In this document: piece after piece, positions 33,000 through 45,179 of the stretch
How the letters are laid out: every line of letters begins with the position of its first letter
How positions within the stretch are numbered: the stretch's first letter is position 1
Source of the DNA: Aquatica leii
Taxonomy: Eukaryota; Arthropoda; Insecta; Coleoptera; Lampyridae
Assembly (NCBI GenBank): GCA_035610365.1
Contig: CM069432.1
Location: 1,302,001-1,366,000 of the forward strand
Length of the DNA: 64,000 bases
Direction: 5' to 3'
Translations under genes and position numbers: made by a program
Notes under the pieces: model-generated
Told to the model about the DNA's origin: nothing
Seen by the model: only the letters and a program-made list of their open reading frames with translations
The model's database searches: none

Positions 33000-35900
33000 A
33001 TATATGTAGATGCCTATCTACCACAAGTATATCAAGTTGAAAAAAAAAAACCTGCTTAGAAAGCTTCAGAGAGTCTTCAAGAATTTGAAGCAGACATTGC
33101 CAGACTGACACGGCTTGCGTATCCTACAGCGCTAGATAACTTCTTGAAACAATTGGCTTATAAGCTTTTGTAAATTGACTTCAAGGTAACAAAAGGAAGT
33201 TCATTATACGGCTACCTTGATCTAAGACGTTGAATGACGCTTTAACAAATGTCTTGCAGTTTAAAGCAGTAAAGTAGGTATTGCACCGAGTCGATCGTAA
33301 ACTCCGCTGTGCTGTAGAAGTACCCGCGCAAGCATTAGAAAGCATTGAGGACGAGGCGCGACAAGTGCTCCAGGAAAGAGGAGTGACGACTTTAAACTGG
33401 GCTGAAATAAACCAGTGACGACTCCGTACTAAACCTAAGTACTAAAAAGTCTCAAACAAGTTGACCAAAAAAAGCAAAAGTTAATGTTATGTAACCCAAT
33501 CCCCAGAAATTACCATTGCCTATAGAGAAATTGTACAGTTTTTATCTTTAAAACAAGATTAATAGACGAGGTGTTCAGTTACTTGTTGACATAGAAACGA
33601 CGAAAACCATCATTCGTTCTGACATGTTAATGGAAAATGAAAGACATCCCCGGTAACCGTACAACATCAAACGGCGACGAAAAGATTGAAAGTGTGGTGA
33701 TGGCACGTCTGAATGGAAATCTCCGGGAATGTTGTATTCGCGCTATTAAACCAATCGTAAGCTAATTGATGAAAAAAGTACGATTTGTACGAGTAAAAAA
33801 CACGGTACAATTATAGACTGAATGACAACTTAGGTCCGGTAACATTGAAAAAGAAGACCGTGGTAGGCTGATGTACGTCAGCTACATTACCAAAGAAGTG
33901 CTCACAACTTTTATTAGACATTCTTACCTCTATGTGCCAAACCCTCAACCAAGACCAACTAGCTAAAGTTAAAGCGTTGATCCAGCAGTATAACAATGTG
34001 TTTGCGCTGCAGTGGTTCCAAAAGTAGAACTGACATGGTGAAGCACAAAATTAAAGGTTCGACCGATACAACGACATTCACGCAGATTTCCTTTGACAAA
34101 AAGAAAAATCGAACAAATAATTTCGGATACGGAGAGGGAAGGTGTGATTGAATCTTCAAGTAATCCATGGGTAAACTGGTAAAAACTGGTAAAAAATAGA
34201 TCAACGAGGATTTGCGTAGACTATAGACAGCTTAACGATGTGACCAAAAAGACAGTTAGTTTTTGCCGAGAATTGAAAATACTTTAGACACCTTGTCAGC
34301 ATCATAGTGGTTTTCCACGTTACATTTAAACAACCTGAAAGAAGTGAGAGAAATCTTAGACTGAGCCCAAATTCCCACGAATTTAATAAAGAAGTGAATT
34401 CTTAGACACGTTGTACATAGAGATAGTCGAAACACTAAATCAGACATAATCCGGGCAGTGCAAACATGGCCAAGATCAATTGACAAGCAACACGTTTGCA
34501 GTTTCCCTAAGATGTTGCCAATATTGCCAAATCTTTGACAAAACGGATTGAAGAAAGAGCAGAATTTAGATAGAATGAGGGTAGCGAAAACGTTTTTTAT
34601 CAACTAAAACAGGTCCCTTCGCCGATATTAACTATCCAGGAAAATTTTTTCTGGATACCGATGTAAGTAATCTGTTGCAGTCCAGGTGCAAAATGGACAA
34701 GAAAAAGCCATTGCGTATTTTAGTAAAATTTTGTTCAGGCCAGAAGAAGTCCATAGAACACTTCTACAAATATTTGTATAGACGACTACGTCGCTGAAAA
34801 TTGATATTGCGGTTTCGTAATTCAGAAGGACAAGTAGCAAGCTAGATCGAGAAGCTGCAAGAGTATGCATATGACACAGAACACCGTGCCGGAAGCAACC
34901 GTCAGAACTCTGATGCCATATCCAGAAGACTATGGCATTGTTGAAATTGAAGAAAAGATCGAATGCCTCCGGAGAACTGCTATGATTAATAACAAGTGGG
35001 AATCTGAGCAGTTGCACCGTGAAGAAGAAAACAATCCTGAATTAAGACTAAAATGGAAATCAAACGGTCAACGACCAACCTGGGAAGAAGTAAATACTTT
35101 GGGCAGAAACATCAAAGCATACTGGGTGCAATGGGACTCTTTGAGAGTGGAAGATGGTTTTTTAAAGCAATCCTTAAAGAGATCAAAACAACAGACTGCA
35201 GTTGATAGTGCCAAAGAGCGAGTGTCAGAAGTGTAGCAGCATTTGCACAATAGTACATCAGGAGGACACTTTGGCGTGAAAAAGACATTAGAGAAAGTAC
35301 GAAATAGATTCTATTGGGTAAACTACAAAAAAGACGTCATGGAATAGTACCTTAAATGCACGGTCCGCGCATCAAGAAATACATCACAGAGGTTTATGCT
35401 ATACCCAATCAAGAAGCAGCTACAGTAGCAGACGTTTTGGTGAAATAATTGTTCTGAGAGTTTGGAGTTCCTTCGGAATTACATACCGATCAAAGCTAGA
35501 ACTTTCAGTTTGCTCTGTTTCAAGAAGTTTGCCTAATGTTGGGAATTAAAACACGACGCCTCTTTATCCTCAATCTGATGGCATGGTTGAACGGATTAAT
35601 CAGACAATAAGAAAGTACTTAGCCAAAGTACTATTCAAACACCAAAATGACTGGGTACAGTACTTGCAGTTCATACCGATCGTATGTTTAGGAAAGCACA
35701 GGCTAAGGACCATCATGTGTCATGTTCATTTGTCTGCCATGCTACTTCAAATTTAGACAAAAACCGGAAGAAAAAATTGCTGTAGAAGACGATTGCTTAG
35801 CCCTGTTTGCTGGTAATAACAACGTTGTTCAAGTTGATGAAATGGTAACGGTAACTTGTATAGGAGTTCCGGAAAAGCTAGGTTTACAGTTACAACCCAA

Positions 35901-36010
35901 AAGCAACATAACCTATATTAAAAATACCATAGGTAGATGGAATAACAGATACATAAAATGCTTTGCCAACGCTGAAGAGAATACTGTAAATAGCTATGAA
36001 CAGTGGTAAC
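33000..36010 (+). mobile_element. gypsy family B remnant: gag-pol (copy B1)
   Basis: The gag-like LTRLAYPTALDNFLKQLA segment is at about 33100-33165. A protease region is eroded. Reverse transcriptase starts near 34000 (KRKIEQIISD, EGVIESSSNPW, FCVDYRQLNDVTKK). RNase H is near 34645 (FFLDTDVSNL). The connection ORF is 34865-35236 (RPTWEEVNTLGRNIKAYWVQW). Integrase lies at 35260-35640 (GGHFGVKKTLEKVRNRFYW, LMLGIKT-type and MVERINQTIRKYLAK motifs). Many stops and frameshifts. The family differs from A, and it begins where A ends. Confidence 0.82.
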
Positions 36011-36046
36011 TCGTTGAATTAGTTTAACACCCGCGAAATTCAAAAT

Positions 36047-36227
36047 ATGCTTTGAATAATTCTGCCGGATAAACCCACAACGTAAAAAGACATTGGGGGT
36101 AAAGCAAAAGAGCCAAACGGCCGTCCAGTAGTTCACTCTAATGGCGTTTACACAATTGCATTGGCATTGCCTTACCCCCAATGTCTTTTTACGTTGTAGT
36201 TTTATCCTGCAGAATTATTCAAAGCAT
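36047..36227. mobile_element. Small fold-back MITE, 56-bp inverted repeats
   Basis: 36047-36102 and 36172-36227 are inverted copies (ATGCTTTGAATAATTCTG .. AAAAAGACATTGGGGGTAA) with about four mismatches and a 69-bp centre. It separates gypsy B1 from PLE copy B, and PLE copy B begins exactly at its right end. Confidence 0.85.
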
Positions 36228-38230
36228 TTGTTTGAATGTATTAAACAATGTTGCTTGATGCGAAGTAATAACATTCTGCTGAACTTTCATTGTTTATTAT
36301 TTTCAAACGAATATACACAACGTTTCGATTGCTGTGGTATCTGCAATCGTCATCAGGTGAATACTAACAAACTTAGAAACTACTGGAGCTTATATACTAA
36401 AGACATGTTCGATGAAGCATTCAAGCGTATAAAATCAACTTAGCGTAACATACTAATTAACAAAATTATTTAGTGAAGTTTAAGTTGTTTTAAAGGTTCG
36501 ATTAGTGGTTTCCATATGTTGCTTATCTCGACACTTGACTGGCTGAAAATTTCTTTGTTGTTGTTGATGAATGCCGCTTCTTTAAATTTCCGTTTGTACC
36601 AATGTTCCTCTTTGTGTATGATTTTTTTTTTGCTTCCGACCATTTCATTCGATGTTGGTTATCCCACGAATGTTGCGCGATGCCGGACTTAGAAGTCTCT
36701 CCTCTCTGTGTGTGCGTCTGATGTTCTTTCAGTCTGATGTCAAGTGGTCTTTTGGTTTCCCCCACGTATGACTTGCCACATTCACATGGAACTTGGTAAA
36801 TACAGTTTTGGGAATCTCGATTTGTTTGTGGCTTTGTGTTTGAAATTATACTCCTAATGGTGGTCGATGATTTGAACACTGTATTTAAGTTGTAGCTTTT
36901 CCCTATACGTTATATTGATTCTGATAAACCTTTGACATATGGGATGCTCAGCAGTGAATTGGGCAGTTCTTCTGTTTTAGGTTGTTCCTTTGTGTTCAAT
37001 TGCTTTTTCTGTAAAAGCTCTCCTACAATCTTTTCTAGATAACCATTCTGCTTAGATCGTTTCTAATGTTTTTGATTTCTTTTCGTAGCTCTTTCTCTGT
37101 GTTGCACAACCTGTACGCTCTGTCGATTAGAGATTTTACTACTCCCCTCTTCGTAGATGTGGAATGGTTGGATTCAAAGTTAAGATATCGACCGGTGTGT
37201 GTCGGTTTCCTGTAGACAGTCGTTTCCATAATTCCCTTGTTCTTTGTTACGTGAACGTCTAAAAAAGGAAGTGAGTTCTTCTTTTCCTTTTCCATAGTGA
37301 ATTTGATGGATGGTTTGATGTTGTTCAGATGTTGTAGAAAAAGGTCTAGTTGTCGATTACTGTGGTTCCAAATTATGAAGGTATCGTCAACAATTATCTA
37401 AGCCATGTTTTGGGTTTGAATTTTGATTTTTCTATGGCCTGGGATTTAAACCAGTTTATGTAGATGTTGGCGACTACTTATGATAGAAATGAACCCATTG
37501 GTAGTCCTTCATCTTGAGTGAAGAATCTGTCTTTCTCCTGAAAGTACGAGTTCTTGAGGCAACAATCTAGGAACTTCATTATTCCTTCTACCGGCAGCAT
37601 TGTTTTTTCCTAGAGTTTTTCATCTTCTCGGTGCTTCGTTTGGATGATTTTCAATGCTTCTTCAACCGGCACATTAGTATAAAGACTTTGTAAGTCGAAG
37701 CTGACTAATTGATCCCGTGGTTGTAGCTCTATTGTTTTCAGAATCTCAACGAAATGTTTGGAGTCTTTGACAAAAGATGAGCTGTTCTTCTGTAGTGGTT
37801 GCACAATTGGTAGTAGAAATCTGTATAGCTGGTATGTGGGTCTATTACGAGAGCTGGTTATCGGTTGAAGCGGCATGTTGTTTTTATGTATCTTCGGTAG
37901 TCCATATAGATGCGGCGGTTTGCTGTAGTGTGGTGTTAGCATCGTTCTCATCCTTGGTGTTAGAGGTCTTTCGTAGAGTTTTAGGACTTGATAGATCTTC
38001 CTCTCTAAGCTTGCGGTCGGATCTTTCTTCAGTCTGCGGCAATTCCTTTGATTTAAGACGTCTTCAATTTTTTGGTTGTAGGTGGTGGCATCCATGATAA
38101 CAGTTGCGGCCCCTTTGTCGGCTGGAAGTATTTTAATGCATTTGTTCTTCCGTAAATTTGTGAGAGCTTTTTCCTCATGTTTAGTGATGTTGGTGTGTTG
38201 TTTTCTTTTCTTCTCTAGAGCACTTCTGAT
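36228..38230 (-). mobile_element. Penelope-like element, copy B (5'-truncated, 2.0 kb)
   Basis: Minus strand from 38230: PLE N-terminal linker (MDATTYNQKIEDVLNQRN), reverse transcriptase (YGLPKIHKNNMPLQPI, LVSFDLQSLYTNVPVEEAL, a VDDTFIIW catalytic site near 37385 disrupted by a small insertion, and SLPFLDVHVTKNKGI), then GIY-YIG endonuclease (CIYQVPCECGKSYVGETKR, near 36800) to about 36480. The 3' non-coding tail carries a hammerhead motif. Frameshifts and stops make it inactive. It is close to copies C and D. Confidence 0.9.
36292..36372 (-). ncRNA. Hammerhead-ribozyme-like motif in PLE copy B
   Basis: Minus strand CTGATGA (36356-36350), helix II CGATTGC/GCAATCG, GAAA (36326-36323); outer helix GTTTGTTA (36372-36365) with TAATAAAC (36299-36292). 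All conserved core positions are present. Confidence 0.7.
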
Positions 38231-38345
38231 TATAATTATAGCTATTTACAGTAAACTTTAGGCACATAGTAAAATCACACTATGAGATGGCTCTGCCATC
38301 AAACACTTTTGAATCGTTAAAGAGAATATTCTGCATGTTGTTGTG

Positions 38346-38900
38346 GTTTGACCAGGTACAAGTATCTGTAGAGTCACAATTAAGCATAGAATGTCGCAAT
38401 CGACAGTTTGGCGAATTTTTAAGTCTAACAGTTATATCTGGTGATCATGCTTGTAGGCGCGCATTTTGCCCGTAGATGGTTGAAATAATTAATAGACAAC
38501 TGAATTTTTTGGCAGAGCAGGATTTACCAGAGAAAGCATATTTAATTTTCAGAACATTCATGTATCGGGTGATGAAAACGGACATGCTATAAGAGTATAT
38601 AATTCTCAGTAAGAATTTTCTGAAAACGTGTGGGCTGGTATTTTAAATGGTCAACTAATTGTACCTTATGGATTACCACATCGTCTCAACTTTGAACAGT
38701 GTTTGCATTTTTGAGAGAAGTTCTTTTTAATTTGTTAAAGAACTTGACTAAACTGACTCTGCCAAAATGCGCTAATAGTCAAAAATTGGCTAAACATTAC
38801 CTTTAAATAACGGTGGCTTAGAACTTATGGTTCAACTTAGTCGCCCACCAGGTTATCGAGTTGTTTGTACTACAAAAATTTTAGCTTTAATTATAATTTA
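38346..38900 (+). pseudogene. Tc/mariner-like transposase remnant
   Basis: Helix-turn-helix-like STVWRIFKSNSYIW at about 38395-38440, ISGDHACRRAHF-type motif near 38440, FTRESIFNFQNIHVSGDENG near 38540, then EFSENVWAGILNGQLIVPYG near 38613-38680 and LPHRLNFEQCLHF. The order matches the same transposase family as at 11 kb, but it is a separate copy covering the N-terminal half. Stops and frame changes throughout. It lies just beyond the 5' end of PLE copy B. Confidence 0.7.
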
Positions 38901-39116
38901 TTATAAAATAAATTGTTTACAGTTATTGCTCTAAAAAAACTTTTGAATTCCATCAAACAATTTATAGATAAAGTAATAAGAAACAAAAGACAAGTAGAAA
39001 TTTCTAGAATACCTGTAGAAATAAAATAAAAAAGCTTAACCAGCCATTACGGAAAACAGTTTTTTATTTCTTTATCATATGTTTTAAATAAAAACTAATC
39101 ATGTAATGCCGATTGT

Positions 39117-39183
39117 GTACTATTTCGTACAAACCACAACGCAATCCAAAGATAACCTTTGTATCAAATATTTTCTATTTAAA
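39117..39183 (+). promoter_or_regulatory. Core promoter of OBP gene 4
   Basis: GTACTATTTCGTAC at 39117-39130, GATAACC at 39151-39157 and TATTTAAA at 39176-39183, which is 39 bp before the ATG. The GATAACC-to-TATA distance is 19 bp. Confidence 0.68.
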
Positions 39184-39214
39184 AGTTTGTAAAGCATATC
39201 TACCACATTCAATC

Positions 39215-39697
39215 ATGTATCCTTATACTTTTTACTGTGTTTTACTTTTTTGTTGTACTAGGGTAAGGTTATCATTTTTTTTTTAAGAAAACACGATAAC
39301 ACACGCTTAGGCGTTATCTGCAGAAATACCTGACGATTTGCTCGATAAACCAATTTTGGAATGCTTAGAAAAAACAAACATGGACAAGCTATTTTTTAAA
39401 AACTCATTCGATAAAAAGTTTCACCTAGTCAAAGGAGATGCAAAACTGGCCGAATCTTTAGAATGCTTAGGAAAATCTAAAAAATTGATTAACGAAGATG
39501 GCAAGCTTAATCACGATAATATACACAATCATACTGTTAATATTCTAATTCCTCTCACAAATACGAATGGAGATAAGGATCAAATGGCAACTAAAGTTAC
39601 AAACGAATGCATTAATGTGAGTGGTGATAGTTATAGTGATCGAATAGCTAACCTACACAATTGTATAGTAGATGCACTTGCTAAACACTCAAAATAA
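39215..39697 (+). CDS. Minus-C odorant-binding-protein-like gene 4 (2 exons)
   Basis: Exon 1 is 39215-39262, the intron is 39263-39310 (48 bp, GTAAGG...GCTTAG) and exon 2 is 39311-39697; the product is 144 aa. The signal peptide is MYPYTFYCVLLFCCTR plus ALS. The last exon-1 codon is AGG, where the others have CAG, which keeps a good donor. Cysteines have the array-wide spacing 33/47/17. The C-terminus has two extra residues (KHSK). EC-INVSGDSYSDRIANLHNC near the end is closest to gene 3. AATAAA overlaps the stop and recurs at 39711. A gypsy remnant begins about 20 bp after the stop on the opposite strand, leaving almost no 3' flank. Expected secreted carrier; frame and promoter are intact. 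Confidence 0.92.
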
Positions 39698-39717
39698 ATG
39701 TAGACAATCCAATAAAT

Positions 39718-42466
39718 CATTGCAGTTTATGTCTTCTTTTTTTTTGCAGAGATACCGAGTTTATTTGAAATGTTTTTGAAGCGCCATCTCGTGGTAAAAA
39801 TACCACGTATGATAAAAAGAAAAAAATTGGTTTTGTACCATGAGCACTTGGTTCGGGTTTTATTTGCATAAAGTGTCCTTGCAAATCGTTGACAAATTCA
39901 TGTGCATCCTGTTGTAGGGATGATTGAAAGAATTCACTTGGTAAACAAAGGTTTTTTCCATAAACAAGTTGTGGTGCTGTGGTTTTTAAGGCTTCTTTTA
40001 GGTAGGAACGTATTCCAAGTAGAACAGCTGACAATGCATTCGCTAATGATTGTTTGACATCGTGAAAAGCTTTTTTACTGATTTTTCACCATTGTATGAC
40101 ATCATTGCTTTTGATTTTTTCACCGGTTAACAACTCGTATAGTGGAGCTTGAACTCTTGCTGCATTGGGAATAAATCAACGATAAAAGTTAATAATCCCC
40201 AAAAAAAGGTCGTAGTTGTTTCACTATTATTAGTTTCTTTGCTTCGCTGACTGCTTCAACTCTTTCTTTTGGTGGTTTACAGTCTCTGCTATTAACAGTA
40301 TAGCCTAGAAAAAAACTTCAGGCTGTCCGAAGATATATTTGGATAGGTTTATTACTATACCAAATTTCTCTAATTGTTGGAAGACGAGTTGTAGGTCTTT
40401 CAAGTGCTGTTCTTGTGATTCTGAAGCTATTAGTATGTCTTTCAAATATGCGTAGCAGCAGTCGAGTCCACGTTGAACCGTTGGAATGTTTGTTGGAATT
40501 TATGCAGGCCAAATGGTGTTGTTATAACTATTTTTGGCGTGTGTTCAGGATGGATCGGAATCTGATGGAATGTTTTTATTAAGTCTATTGTTGAAAATAT
40601 GTGCTTGTTGCTTAGGAGTTGCGCAAAATCTTGTATGTGTGGCACTGGATATTTATCTGGAACTGTGCGTGCATTAAGTTGACGGTAATCACTTTAAGGT
40701 TTCCAGTCAGTACTGTTTTTCTTGGGTGCCAGATGGAGTGGTGATGCCCAACTGCTTTTTGATGACTTAACGATATCCAGAGCCAGTAGTTGTTCAAATT
40801 TTTTTTTACAGCCTTTAGTTTTTCCGGGGCTAGCCTACGACTACAGTTTGTTATTAGTAGTCCTGGTGTTGTTTCTATGTAGTGAACGATGTCATGTTTG
40901 ATTGTCTTCATGAAATGTTGCAGTGATTTGGTTATTGTGGGAAACTGCAACACTATATTGTGGTATTGATCGCTGCCTATGATTGTTTTTGTTGTACCGT
41001 AGGATGGAGCGTAAACTCATTTTATGGTGAAACCAGTAACACTGTCGATTAAAATGCGTTGACGAGAATCGATCACTAGTAAAAGCTTATAAAATCTATG
41101 CCTAAAAGGCATCTTTGGACATCGGCTATAATAAATGACCAACGGAAATCTCTACTTAATCTCAAGTTTAAATTTAAAATTATTAATCTATAAGTTGATA
41201 TTAACGTACCGTTTGCTGCATATAAATTATAGTCTTTTTTGCGGGAGAACTTTTTACAAAACTGCGAGGGTATACACTTATCTCAGCACCGGTGTCTATT
41301 AAAAATTGTCTCTTGTATGACTGTCCATTACGAAAAGGCGACCTGTTGGTCGAGGACCGTCAGTGTGGGCCGCACTCACTGTTGGTTGCTTTTGTTTTTT
41401 TGCAAGGTGGTACACATTGTCTGGCAGCGTCTCCACCGGTGGTGGTACCAACAGTTTTCATATATTTTTTCAATGATGCAGATCTGACACCAGATTTGTT
41501 GTTTTAGCGGCTTTGGGATTGTGATCCGCCACAGTTTTGTTTTAACTCACCAATCTCTTGAGACAGTAGTGTCATTTGCTTGATTAGATTACTAATGTTA
41601 CTTTTTGGATTAGAATATTCTTGGCTGCTAAGCATTTCTGTTTGTGATGGGACTTGGTTGTAAATATGCGTTTTCATCGCCGATATCCCTGTGTGTTGGA
41701 TCGTAGCATCTCTAATTTTGTCTGCAATTTCTGCTAGATTGTCAACAGATTGATCAGGCTCCATTGCGAATATGGGGGCCGGCAGTTGTCCTGTCCACAT
41801 CTTCCGTAGTTTTCTAAAGTCGATAGTTTTTTATTAGTTCTGTTTTTAGTTTTTGCTATTTTTCTTGAGCAGGCAGATTTGTCAGAATATTTGCGACCTC
41901 ATTTGAATACTTATGTCTTAGAGCTGATATAGCAGTCCAAAATTTTGTTACGTCTGCTTTAATACTTTTCATTTGAAAGTGACCTTCTAGTTGGATAAAC
42001 CAGAGCACTGGGTCTTCCGGCTCAAAGGTTGCAACTTTTATATCGACACGTTTGACTTCCGCGCTGGTATTTATCTCGTTTTTGTATTTGATGAATGTGG
42101 AATGGGTTCGGTCATTTGCTTTACACTGCACGTGTTTATATACAAGTTGTATATTTTTGCACTGCTCTGATATTTTCTAGTTCGTGTGGGGTCACCAATT
42201 TTGGTTGTTTGATTTGAACTATTTTATTTTATAGTTTTATAATATATAAACTTTACGCTTATTATTAACAATACAGATAATTTTAGATAACGTTTTCTTG
42301 GCGTCTTAACTACGCGAGAGCTTGAAGTGAGATCTTTTGGTAACCGCCGGAACTCCTTTTTATATCCTGCTGTTTTCTCATTTTACCGTGATGACATAGA
42401 AGATTTAAAATCAACGTAATGACGCTTAGGAACAGAATCAGGCAAGGTGGCAGGTCTTGACCGACA
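39718..42466 (-). mobile_element. gypsy family C remnant with 5' LTR (2.7 kb)
   Basis: Minus strand: LTR 42466-42202, primer-binding site, gag (frames 42131-41856 and 41800-41504, with FEPEDPVLWFIQLEGHF and MWTGQLPAPIFAMEP), an eroded protease near 41090-40990, reverse transcriptase (RRLAPEKLKAVKKNLNNYW near 40830; VPHIQDFAQLLSNKHIFSTI and PFGLHKFQQTFQRF near 40640-40460), then after a large deletion the integrase end (AVLLGIRSYLKEALKTTAPQ, 40034-39717). There is no 3' LTR; the copy stops next to OBP gene 4. Confidence 0.87.
42202..42466 (-). repeat. 5' LTR and primer-binding site of gypsy family C
   Basis: Minus strand begins TGTCGGTCAAGACC at 42466. GGATATAAAAAGG (42366-42355) is the TATA box and AATAAAATAG (42228-42219) the polyadenylation signal. 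It is followed inside by TTGGTGACCCC (42098+90, i.e. 42198-42188), the primer-binding type common in insect gypsy elements. The inner LTR edge is approximate by a few bases. Confidence 0.75.
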
Positions 42467-42559
42467 AAAAATAAAAGAAATTTGTTAACTATCTTGTCTA
42501 CGCGTTTTGCTTAAATGATGGTTTATCACACAAAAATTTTAAACACTTGCCTATGAGCT

Positions 42560-43920
42560 TGCTCAGCAAATAATAAGAAAATGTTTACTTTTTGGACTCA
42601 AAAAAAAGCAGGTCGGGATTCGGCTACAAACTTTATAGATAGAAATGACGGTTTTTCTCTTCAAAGTTTTAGCATCTTCTTTCAGAAATTTCAAATTAAA
42701 AGTTTATACTAGAAAGAATAGCCTCGACCAAGTAACAACAGTTCACAAATCATAGAAAATCATATGACAAGAGGTGTTAAACAATTACCAAAAGTTACTT
42801 CTGGGGAAAGCGGCCGATTAATGAGTTTGCTCCACCATAAATGCATGCGGTAATCAAACCCTCTTTCCTAAATTTTCTTCGGGTTAATTGGCAAGATTTC
42901 ATGATTAACGGTTTTTCAGGAGTTACACGTCAGTCTGGTTGGATGCCAAAAGAAAACTTTTTGTTAAAACGTTTTAAAAAATATTCCAAGTAAACTTTGA
43001 AAAGTAAACATTCAGTTATGCTTGATTATTGCACGAACTAATGGTTTGGTCTTACTAACGCTGTTGCCACAGACGTTACGCAAACTCCAGTTTTTTGATC
43101 GGTTTGTATTGGACCGCTGCGTCTGATTAGATAATTAATAATCCAGAAAAAAAATTACAATATATCAAGATGCAGACCTTTTTGGACGAGCGTATCCTGA
43201 AGCTTTTTCATCGGCCAACATGTTGAGTGGCTTTGGAGTAGTTGGGTTTTCCTTATTCAACTCGGGTATTCTCAGAAAAGACAAGTCTTGCAACTGACAG
43301 GCCGGACGTTGGTGAAACAACTTTGACTTCTGTGGCTAAAGAATTATAACTATCTACGAATTTTCAAACTAATCAAACGCTGCAGCATCGTCCGTTTTGT
43401 TAATGAAAATTAGATGATTTCCAAAGGCCTTAGCAACTATAGGATCTAACTAAAGATCGCAATAGGAGTCCATGCAGAATTTTGACAGAAATACCCGAAA
43501 AGGGGAAATTAGAAACAGAACGTGCAACTGAAGTAAAAAAGCTTTTAGTGTCAAAAGAAAACTAATAAAAACTGATAAAAATGTAAAAAGGTTCAAACAA
43601 AACAAGATGAAAGAATTAGAAAAGTTAGGAAGCAACACTGAAGTTTAGCGAGTTTGGGTAGATAATGGTAATAGCTTAGAAAATATTGACCTACTTTCTG
43701 CAACCGATGAATTTAAAGTGAACCAGGACTTTAAAATAAAAGGTTTTGTGTTAGTTAAGACCTACTATGTGAGAAAAGTGAACTACATTGATCGATCGGC
43801 CGAGATATTGATGGACTTTATGAAAAAGAATCCTTTTTGTTTTCCAAAGAATCAATTACTTACAAAAGTACATCAAAACATTTCTAAAAAACAAAAACAC
43901 TTGGTCTAAAAAAGTGAAAA
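42560..43920 (+). pseudogene. pogo/Tigger-like DDE transposase remnant
   Basis: Pieces in several frames: TRGVKQLPKVTSGESGRL near 42770, a PPFFIFPRVNWQ-like region near 42860, SGWMQKENF-like near 42940, LRKLQFFDR near 43085, KITIYQDADLF-RAYPEAFSSAN near 43160-43220 and SGFGVVGFSLFNSGI near 43225. A Lys-rich tail leads to a conserved end segment in the frame 43718-43909 (FVLVKTYYVRKVNYIDRSAE). Order and motifs fit the pogo/Tigger/jerky branch. Many stops; no terminal repeats recognised. Confidence 0.72.
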
Positions 43921-45179
43921 TCAATAAAAGTCTTTTATAACAAAGACAGTGAAACAGTTATTTTTTTTTCTAACCAACAGCATCTTAGCTTTCGATGGAA
44001 AAACTTATAAATGCATTAACATAGAGTAAATTAGCTTCTGCGTGTATCAAAAGGTTTAAATTAAAAAAATCTGATCTGAATAAAAACTTACTATGCAGTA
44101 CCAAAACAAATATTGCAAAGTATCTAAAATAACAATAACTAATTTTGAAAATTGGATTGTACCCTGTTTTACATGAGGCAGTAGAGAATAGGCATATTCT
44201 GTAACAATGTTGAAATGAAAATTTGATGCGAGCAGAAAGTCCCACTCTAGCAGCTCCAGATGCTATTGACTGCTCCTGCATAAGAATTACGGATCGTGTC
44301 TTTGCTCAAATTTTGGATGTTTTCACTTTTTAGAAACTAATAAGTAAATGTTCTGCAAGAAAATACGCTGGGATCTAATTTTTTAAACTAATTTAGAATA
44401 ATATTGACTACCTCGTCAAGTTATGTTTAAAAAAATTACGAAACTTTTTTATGGTACCCTGAAAGTTTACCAAGCTACTTGTTCGCTGCAGTGCGACCAT
44501 TTTTGTGTTTTGGTTATATTAGTTTCCGTAAATATTACTATTGAAGTACAATTAAGAAACCAATAAACAATGAAAAAACCAAGTACTTTACTAAAAATTT
44601 TGCAGTTCAAGACCATAGATAGGTAGGATTTATAATTTTGGTGATCAAACTTGTAAGTTGGGCGAGTCAGATATGTTACCTTAGAGTACTTACTTTCTTT
44701 CAAACACCAAATTTATGCTATTAAAAGGAAACTGAGTATATTATAAGTTTGTAAATAGTTTATTTGAACGTGCTACGTATTTAAGAAAGAAGATTTATTG
44801 ATAGACTTCTTGCACTTACATAAGGAACCAAATGTGACGTCTCGTTCAAGTTTGTGAAAAATGTTTCTATCTTTATTTTTTTCAATTTATTAAAACAAAT
44901 AAGAGTTATTAAGAAACTAATATTAAATCTTCACAAATATTACTTTTATACACACACAATAGCATCCCCACCATCAATACGAACCTTTCCGACAGACCTA
45001 GATCCGAGCATACCCGAAACGAAACGCTTCTTACAACGTATTGCGATTCCCCCACCACCAATACGATCTATCCCGACTTACTAAATACGAATGCAACTCG
45101 AGCATACCCGAAACGAAACGATACCAACGAAACTTCACGATCTCCTAGCGATTTTACCCGAGTGATCCAGAACCGGCCC
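43921..45179. other. No gene; short tandem duplication near 45000
   Basis: 44980-45121 contains two direct copies about 95 bp apart of AGCATACCCGAAACGAAACG, each preceded by a CCACCA(T/C)CAATACGA motif. The rest is A+T-rich without features. Confidence 0.5.
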
